A stretch of DNA of 13,266 nucleotides, taken from positions 1 through 13,266 of the forward strand of contig JAKLQB010000023.1 in NCBI GenBank assembly GCA_022013615.1, read 5' to 3'. Source of the DNA: Desulfobacterales bacterium. GTDB lineage: Bacteria; Desulfobacterota; DSM-4660; Desulfatiglandales; Desulfatiglandaceae. The notes below the pieces were generated by a model that was not told the origin of the DNA, did not search any database, and worked only from the letters and a program-made list of their open reading frames with translations. This document shows positions 8,810-13,266 of this stretch, piece after piece. The first letter of the stretch is position 1, and every line of letters begins with the position of its first letter. The translations under genes and the position numbers were made by a program.

Positions 8810-9770
8810 CCGGAAGTTATTTATTGGTTCACATGCACCTTATTGGTACAATGGAAGCAGCATATCAGCAAAAAGCTATCATACCATGCTGGCCGCCCTC
8901 CCTGCGGTGGTCCTGGGCATTTCGCAATACGGCGCTCCCGCACTTGGGGTTTTGGCGCTTTCCGTATCCTGTGCCATGATCTGGGAACTTATCATGAATA
9001 TCCTCATGAAACGGACTCCAAGCATAGGGGATGGAAATGCCGCAGTTATTGGGCTTTTATTTGCCATGCTATTGCCCGCCACAACGCCATGGTGGGCTGT
9101 AGTGGTGGGAACATTTGTGGCTGTTGTCATAGGAAAACAGATCTTTGGTGGTATAGGCTGTAACCCCCTCAATCCGGCCCTGGTAGCAATTGCCATATTG
9201 ATGCTCTCCTGGAAGAGCCTGCTGGATTTTAATAGCGCCCTCGTAAACTATGACTTCAGTTTTAGTATGGTGTATCCGCTGGCCGCGATTAAGGGTTTTG
9301 GGGCGTCAGCCGTTTCAGATTACAATACGGTCGGACTGCTCATGGGCCAGCAACCCGGCGGTATAGGGACGACCTTCGGACTTGGTTTAATTATTGGCGG
9401 GCTGTATTTAATGCTGCGCGGTCATATTCGGTGGGAGATATCCCTGTCGTTTCTTGCATCTGTTTTTGTGACTGCTCTTCTCTTTAATCTTTCCGACCCT
9501 GACAAATATGCAAACCCCGTATTTCATTTATTGACCGGCTATACCCTGATCGGCGCATTCTTCCTTGCTACTGAGGACTCATCTTCACCTGTCAACTTTG
9601 TTCCAATGCTGCTTTACGGGGCTTTTGCCGGTATTTTGACGGTCCTCATCCGCAATATAGGGGCCTTTGTGGATGGCGTAGTGTTTGCCATTCTCATGAT
9701 GAATGTGGCCAACCCACTTTTAGACAAGATCAGACCAAAAGCAATGGGAAAGGGAATCAAGCATGCGTGA
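8802..9770 (+). CDS. rnfD: Rnf electron transport complex subunit D
   Basis: RnfD is an integral membrane subunit (NqrB/RnfD family) that carries covalent FMN and takes part in ion translocation. The 322 residues hold about eight to ten hydrophobic helices, the N-terminal SPH-like segment (GSHAPYWYNG, normally SPHI), and the conserved FGGIGCNPLNPALVA (115-129). In canonical RnfD the FMN is attached to Thr in a DxxSGATPL motif; here the region reads ASAVSDYNTVGLLM (168-181), with Thr176 one residue later and Gly and Ala replaced, so flavinylation may be altered or lost. The gene overlaps rnfC and rnfG by 8 nt each, suggesting coupled translation of all three. The family call is firm; the FMN state is inferred. 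Confidence 0.93.
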   Translation: MPDRKLFIGSHAPYWYNGSSISAKSYHTMLAALPAVVLGISQYGAPALGVLALSVSCAMIWELIMNILMKRTPSIGDGNAAVIGLLFAMLLPATTPWWAVVVGTFVAVVIGKQIFGGIGCNPLNPALVAIAILMLSWKSLLDFNSALVNYDFSFSMVYPLAAIKGFGASAVSDYNTVGLLMGQQPGGIGTTFGLGLIIGGLYLMLRGHIRWEISLSFLASVFVTALLFNLSDPDKYANPVFHLLTGYTLIGAFFLATEDSSSPVNFVPMLLYGAFAGILTVLIRNIGAFVDGVVFAILMMNVANPLLDKIRPKAMGKGIKHA

Positions 9771-10356
9771 AATGATAAGACTCCTTGTGGTTGTTGCCGT
9801 TTTCAGTGCTGTTTCAGGAGGACTGCTGGCAGCTATTCAAAGTGGAACCAAGGACCGGATTGAGTATCAGCAACTAAAATTTGTCAAGGGTCCGACTATT
9901 CAACAGATCCTGGAAGGTTCTTCTAATGATCCCCTTGTTGACCGTTTCAAGCTGCCCGATGGGAAGGAAGAGAGAAGCTTCTTCGTGGGTGTATTTGACG
10001 GCAAGGCAAATATCGTTGCCCTTGAAGCCTTTGGAAAGGGTTTTGGCGGTGACATCGGCGTTATCGTTGCTGTTAACGTGGAAAATGATGAAATCGTTGG
10101 AATAGGGGTCACAACCCATAGTGAGACGCCCGGCGTGGGATCAAGGGCAAAGACCGATCCCTCCTTAAGTGAGCAATTCAAGGGTCTACCCATTAAAGAG
10201 CCTTTCAAGGTAAAGACAGATGGCGGACAGATTGATGCCATTAGTGGGGCCACTGTTTCATCGCGTGGCGTGTGTGGCGCTGTCGTTGATTCAGGGGAAA
10301 TATATATGCGGCTGAAAAAAGATATCATAGAAAAACTAAAAGCATTCAAGACATAG
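9763..10356 (+). CDS. rnfG: Rnf electron transport complex subunit G (FMN-binding)
   Basis: RnfG has one N-terminal membrane helix (about 4-26) and a periplasmic FMN_bind domain. The flavinylation motif is intact: DAISGATVSSRGV, with Thr164 as the expected covalent FMN site for an ApbE-type transferase. The HSETPGVGSRA motif (119-129) is the conserved loop contacting the flavin. At 197 aa it is of normal length. The start at 9763 overlaps rnfD by 8 nt; a second ATG at 9772 is possible. Because RnfG faces the periplasm, it is the likeliest contact for the tetraheme cytochrome encoded at the head of the operon. Confidence 0.95.
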   Translation: MREMIRLLVVVAVFSAVSGGLLAAIQSGTKDRIEYQQLKFVKGPTIQQILEGSSNDPLVDRFKLPDGKEERSFFVGVFDGKANIVALEAFGKGFGGDIGVIVAVNVENDEIVGIGVTTHSETPGVGSRAKTDPSLSEQFKGLPIKEPFKVKTDGGQIDAISGATVSSRGVCGAVVDSGEIYMRLKKDIIEKLKAFKT

Positions 10357-10370
10357 GGAGACGATGTTTT

Positions 10371-10982
10371 ATGGCAAAGAGCGCTGTTCAGGAATTTACC
10401 AAGGGGCTGTGGGCTGAAGTCCCTCCGTTTCGTCTTGTCCTCGGGTTGTGCCCGACCCTGGCAGTAACGAAGACTCTGGAAAACGGTGTTGGAATGGGAG
10501 TAGCAACAACTTTTGTCCTGGTGTGCTCCAATGTACTCATATCACTGCTCAGGGATGTGATTCCCAAACAGGTGAGGATCGCCTGCTATATCGTTGTTAT
10601 CGCCACCTTTGTCACCGTGGTTGAACTGGTGATGCAGGCGTTTACCTACCCACTGTTTCTGAAGCTGGGGATTTTTATACCCCTTATTGTGGTAAACTGT
10701 ATTGTCCTTGGCCGTGCAGAAGCCTTTGCCGCTAAAAACGGCGTCGTCGCTTCTCTTGCGGATGGCCTGGGAATGGGGGTTGGGTTTACTCTGTCCTTGA
10801 CAGCTCTATCAATTTTCAGGGAAATTCTTGGAAGCGGGACTTTAACCTTACCTTTTATAAGTACAGTTTTACCTGTGTTTGGCCCTTCCTTTGAGCCTTT
10901 TGGCTTTTTAGTGGAAGCGCCAGGGGCCTTTTTATGCTTGGGGCTTATGCTCTGTATAATGAACATGCTTGGTAAAAAATAG
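10371..10982 (+). CDS. rnfE: Rnf electron transport complex subunit E
   Basis: RnfE is one of two homologous six-helix membrane subunits (with RnfA, and with NqrD/NqrE in Nqr) that form the ion and electron pathway across the membrane. The 203-aa product has the conserved pair of cysteine motifs, LGLCPTLAVT (Cys27) in the first helix and VVNCIVLGRAEAF (Cys110), which together with the RnfA cysteines hold a [2Fe-2S] cluster inside the membrane in characterised complexes. The start is preceded by AGGGAG about 10 nt upstream and lies 14 nt after rnfG. Nothing is unusual in length or motifs. Confidence 0.95.
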   Translation: MAKSAVQEFTKGLWAEVPPFRLVLGLCPTLAVTKTLENGVGMGVATTFVLVCSNVLISLLRDVIPKQVRIACYIVVIATFVTVVELVMQAFTYPLFLKLGIFIPLIVVNCIVLGRAEAFAAKNGVVASLADGLGMGVGFTLSLTALSIFREILGSGTLTLPFISTVLPVFGPSFEPFGFLVEAPGAFLCLGLMLCIMNMLGKK

Positions 10983-10997
10983 AGAAGGAGAAAATAG

Positions 10998-11573
10998 ATG
11001 GGTGATTACTTTCTGCTGGCAATAAGTTGCATCTTTGTCAACAACATCCTCCTCATGCAGTATCTGGGAAACTGTCCATTCTTAGGAGTCTCGAAAAAAA
11101 TGGAAACAGCCGTGGGAATGGCCATGGCGGTTGTCTTTGTACTGGTCCTGGCAGGGGCTATGACCTGGATTACCAATAACCTGATACTTAAACCATTCGG
11201 GTTTGAATACTTAAGGACCCTGGCCTTTATCCTGGTAATTGCGGCCCTGGTCCAGTTTGTCGAGATGTTTCTCAAAAAGAGCATACCCGCACTTTATGCG
11301 GGTCTTGGAATATTTTTACCGCTGATCACAACAAACTGTGCGGTTATGGGTGTGTGCCTTATCAATATCAAGGAGGAGTACACGTTTGTACAGGCTCTGG
11401 CTTCATCTTTTACCTATGCAATCGGCTTCGGATTGGCCCTGGTCCTGTTTGCGGGTGTTCGTGAGCGGATCCTTTTGGCAAGGGTACCAAAACCTCTACA
11501 GGATACCTCTATCGGTCTTGTAGGGGCAGGAATGATGTCTCTTGCTTTTTTCGCATTTAAGGGAATGGCCTAG
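10998..11573 (+). CDS. rnfA: Rnf electron transport complex subunit A
   Basis: RnfA is the second six-helix NqrDE/RnfAE membrane subunit and pairs with RnfE in inverted topology around an intramembrane [2Fe-2S] cluster. Key sites are NNILLMQYLGNCPFLGVSKK with Cys26, and LITTNCAVMGVCLIN with Cys114 and Cys120. The 191-residue length is normal. A strong AGAAGGAG ribosome binding site lies upstream, and the gene starts 15 nt after rnfE. Its TAG stop is itself part of the TAGGAGG ribosome binding site of rnfB, so rnfB translation is probably coupled. Confidence 0.96.
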   Translation: MGDYFLLAISCIFVNNILLMQYLGNCPFLGVSKKMETAVGMAMAVVFVLVLAGAMTWITNNLILKPFGFEYLRTLAFILVIAALVQFVEMFLKKSIPALYAGLGIFLPLITTNCAVMGVCLINIKEEYTFVQALASSFTYAIGFGLALVLFAGVRERILLARVPKPLQDTSIGLVGAGMMSLAFFAFKGMA

Positions 11574-11583
11574 GAGGAATAAC

Positions 11584-13266
11584 ATGTTAGGTGGTATTTT
11601 GGTCATGGGAGGACTGGGGGTTTTTATCGGCGTGGGACTGGCTTTGGCGTCCAAGATATTTTATGTCTATGTTGATCCCAAAATTGAAGCCGTGGACGAA
11701 GCATTGCCAGGTGCCAATTGTGGTGGATGTGGATATCCCGGATGTACAGCAAATGCCGTGGCCATTGTTGAAGGAAAATCCGCCCCATCCTCCTGTGTGG
11801 CCGCACCCCCTGAAATAGCGGAGGAAATTGCCGCCATCATGGGAGTAAAACTCGAGGCCAGGGAGCCTGACATAGCAAAGCCGGGATGCACCTATGGTGT
11901 TCAGCATGCTGATGTCAAATATATATATAATGGAATATATGATTGCAGGGCGGCTGTCCTGTTAAATGGCGGCACAAAAGTCTGTCCCATCGGATGCCTG
12001 GGCCTGGGAACCTGTGTAAGGGCCTGCCTATTTGGCGCCCTCTCCATGGGGCCTGATAATCTGCCCGTAGTTGATCCGAACCTTTGTACTGGCTGCGGAG
12101 CCTGCGAGCGCGTTTGCCCAAAACACATTATTACGCTTTCTTCCTATACAAGGCGGATTCAGGCAGAACACACCACGGATGAATGCACGGCCCCCTGCCA
12201 GAGGGCGTGCCCTGCCGGGATTGATATTCCAGGCTATATTTATGAGATTGCAGAGGGAAATTATGTAGAGGCTGTTCGCATCATCAAGGAAACAAATCCG
12301 TTTCCTGCAGTGTGCGGGCGGATTTGTGTGCATCCCTGCGAATATGAATGCCGTCGTAACCTGGCGGACGAACCTGTGGCAATCAATCACCTGAAACGCT
12401 TTGCTTCAGACTACGAGAGGGCTTCAGGGCAGCGGGTCCAGATACCGAGGGCTCCGGAAACCGGGAAACGCGTCGGCGTAGTAGGCGGCGGTGCTGAGGG
12501 GTTGACCGCAGCTTATCTATTGAACCGTCTTGGCCATGATATTATTGCTTATGAGGGCTCATCCCAATTAGGTGGCATACTCCGCATAGGGCTTCCTGAA
12601 AACCGTCTTCCCAGGGATGTTCTGGACTGGGAAATTGATGGCATTTTGAATGCCGGGATTGAGGCAGTTACCAATCATAAGCTTGGCCAGGACTTTACTA
12701 TTGAATCATTACTCAAAGAGAATTTTTCGGCTGTTTTCGTGGCGACCGGCGGATGGGATACACGACTATCTGAAAGGGAAAGAACCAACTCTTCACAGCC
12801 CTTACCCGGAGTACAACTCCTGATCGATTTTATGCTAAATCAAAAGGCTGGGGGAAAGGTCTCGATAGGGAGACATGTCATGATTTTCGGGGGGGGAATG
12901 GCTGCCTTTGAGTCTGCAAGAAGCTGCTTTAAAGAGGGTGCAAGGTCTATTCATGTGGTATTTCGCACTTCTCAAGAACAGGCCCCATTCTCCGAAGATG
13001 ATTTAACAAAGGCAGAAAAAGAATGGATTCAGTTTCACTTTCAAAGCGCTCTGACAAGAATGATCGGGGATGGCGGCCAGCTAACGCACGTGGAGATCGC
13101 CCACAATTTAGGGGAAGGTGAAGAAAAAGAGGACAGGGAAGTCCTATCAGTGGATACCCTATTGATCGGTGCAGGACGATTTCCTGAACTCATTTATGTC
13201 CCTCATAAAGAAAACGGTGATAAGGAGGAACCGGAACAACAGGAAGCGGATATCATAGAAACAAGC
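11584..13266 (+). CDS. rnfB: RnfB fused to a GltD/NfnB-like FAD- and NAD(P)H-binding module; 3' end cut by window edge
   Basis: The frame is open for 561 codons to the window end. Residues 1-185 are RnfB: a membrane helix (4-22), the first Fe-S domain C46-C49-C54-C71, then two [4Fe-4S] motifs (C134, C138, C144, C148 and C168, C171, C174, C178), the site where ferredoxin normally exchanges electrons. From about 195 a second module follows. A GltD-type Fe-S domain has C201-x3-C205-x3-C209-P and C244-x3-C248-x3-C252-x3-C256. A FAD-binding fold has VGVVGGGAEGLTAAYLL (297-313) and GGILRIGLPENRLPRDV (330-346). A second nucleotide fold has VMIFGGGMAAFESAR (432-446), expected to bind NAD(P)H. This is the layout of glutamate synthase small subunit and the bifurcating NfnB. 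AGGAGG lies 7 nt before the ATG. Ordinary RnfB ends soon after its Fe-S motifs, so this is a true fusion with no stop between the parts. Confidence 0.92.
   Translation, partial: MLGGILVMGGLGVFIGVGLALASKIFYVYVDPKIEAVDEALPGANCGGCGYPGCTANAVAIVEGKSAPSSCVAAPPEIAEEIAAIMGVKLEAREPDIAKPGCTYGVQHADVKYIYNGIYDCRAAVLLNGGTKVCPIGCLGLGTCVRACLFGALSMGPDNLPVVDPNLCTGCGACERVCPKHIITLSSYTRRIQAEHTTDECTAPCQRACPAGIDIPGYIYEIAEGNYVEAVRIIKETNPFPAVCGRICVHPCEYECRRNLADEPVAINHLKRFASDYERASGQRVQIPRAPETGKRVGVVGGGAEGLTAAYLLNRLGHDIIAYEGSSQLGGILRIGLPENRLPRDVLDWEIDGILNAGIEAVTNHKLGQDFTIESLLKENFSAVFVATGGWDTRLSERERTNSSQPLPGVQLLIDFMLNQKAGGKVSIGRHVMIFGGGMAAFESARSCFKEGARSIHVVFRTSQEQAPFSEDDLTKAEKEWIQFHFQSALTRMIGDGGQLTHVEIAHNLGEGEEKEDREVLSVDTLLIGAGRFPELIYVPHKENGDKEEPEQQEADIIETS

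Noticed and set aside
9900..10349. 149-aa minus-strand frame antisense to rnfG
   Set aside because: rnfG is motif-complete on the plus strand; the reverse frame is a compositional shadow.

Overview
The window looks like chromosomal DNA of an anaerobic, probably sulfate-reducing or syntrophic, member of the Desulfobacterota (the former Deltaproteobacteria). The reasons are an Rnf operon headed by a tetraheme cytochrome c3, a MinD/ParA ATPase paired with a J-like/HTH protein, a four-helix-bundle (S23-type) gene, and C-rich intergenic hairpin repeats. The assignment rests on gene content and general knowledge; no search was run.

Left part, all minus strand (1-6630), in order of transcription: a short Ppx/GppA phosphatase overlaps guaB (IMP dehydrogenase) by 8 nt and is followed by guaA (GMP synthetase). 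This is a compact GTP/(p)ppGpp block. A 144-bp palindromic MITE-like element (2463-2606) sits directly behind the guaA stop codon. Next comes a MinD/ParA-type ATPase whose frame is broken at a T8A6 run, then a cytoplasmic J-like plus RodZ-like HTH protein that overlaps it by ATGA, then a small exported protein of unknown function. A four-helix-bundle gene runs off the left edge.

Middle (6631-7089): a divergent intergenic region holding a 145-bp C-rich inverted-repeat element with three hairpins spaced exactly 31 nt apart, and a plausible promoter for the rightward operon.

Right part, plus strand (7090 to the end): cytochrome c3 - rnfC - rnfD - rnfG - rnfE - rnfA - rnfB, tightly packed with overlaps and strong ribosome binding sites. 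It encodes an ion-translocating Rnf complex that is not standard. RnfC keeps both [4Fe-4S] motifs but lacks the glycine-rich flavin/NADH loop and the acidic motif of canonical RnfC. RnfD has an altered flavinylation motif. RnfB is fused to a GltD/NfnB-like flavoprotein module with an extra Fe-S domain, a FAD fold and an NAD(P)H fold. With the periplasmic cytochrome in the same operon, this suggests a rewired Rnf in which the nicotinamide site has moved from RnfC to RnfB, or in which electrons leave through the cytochrome. This is the most interesting system in the window.
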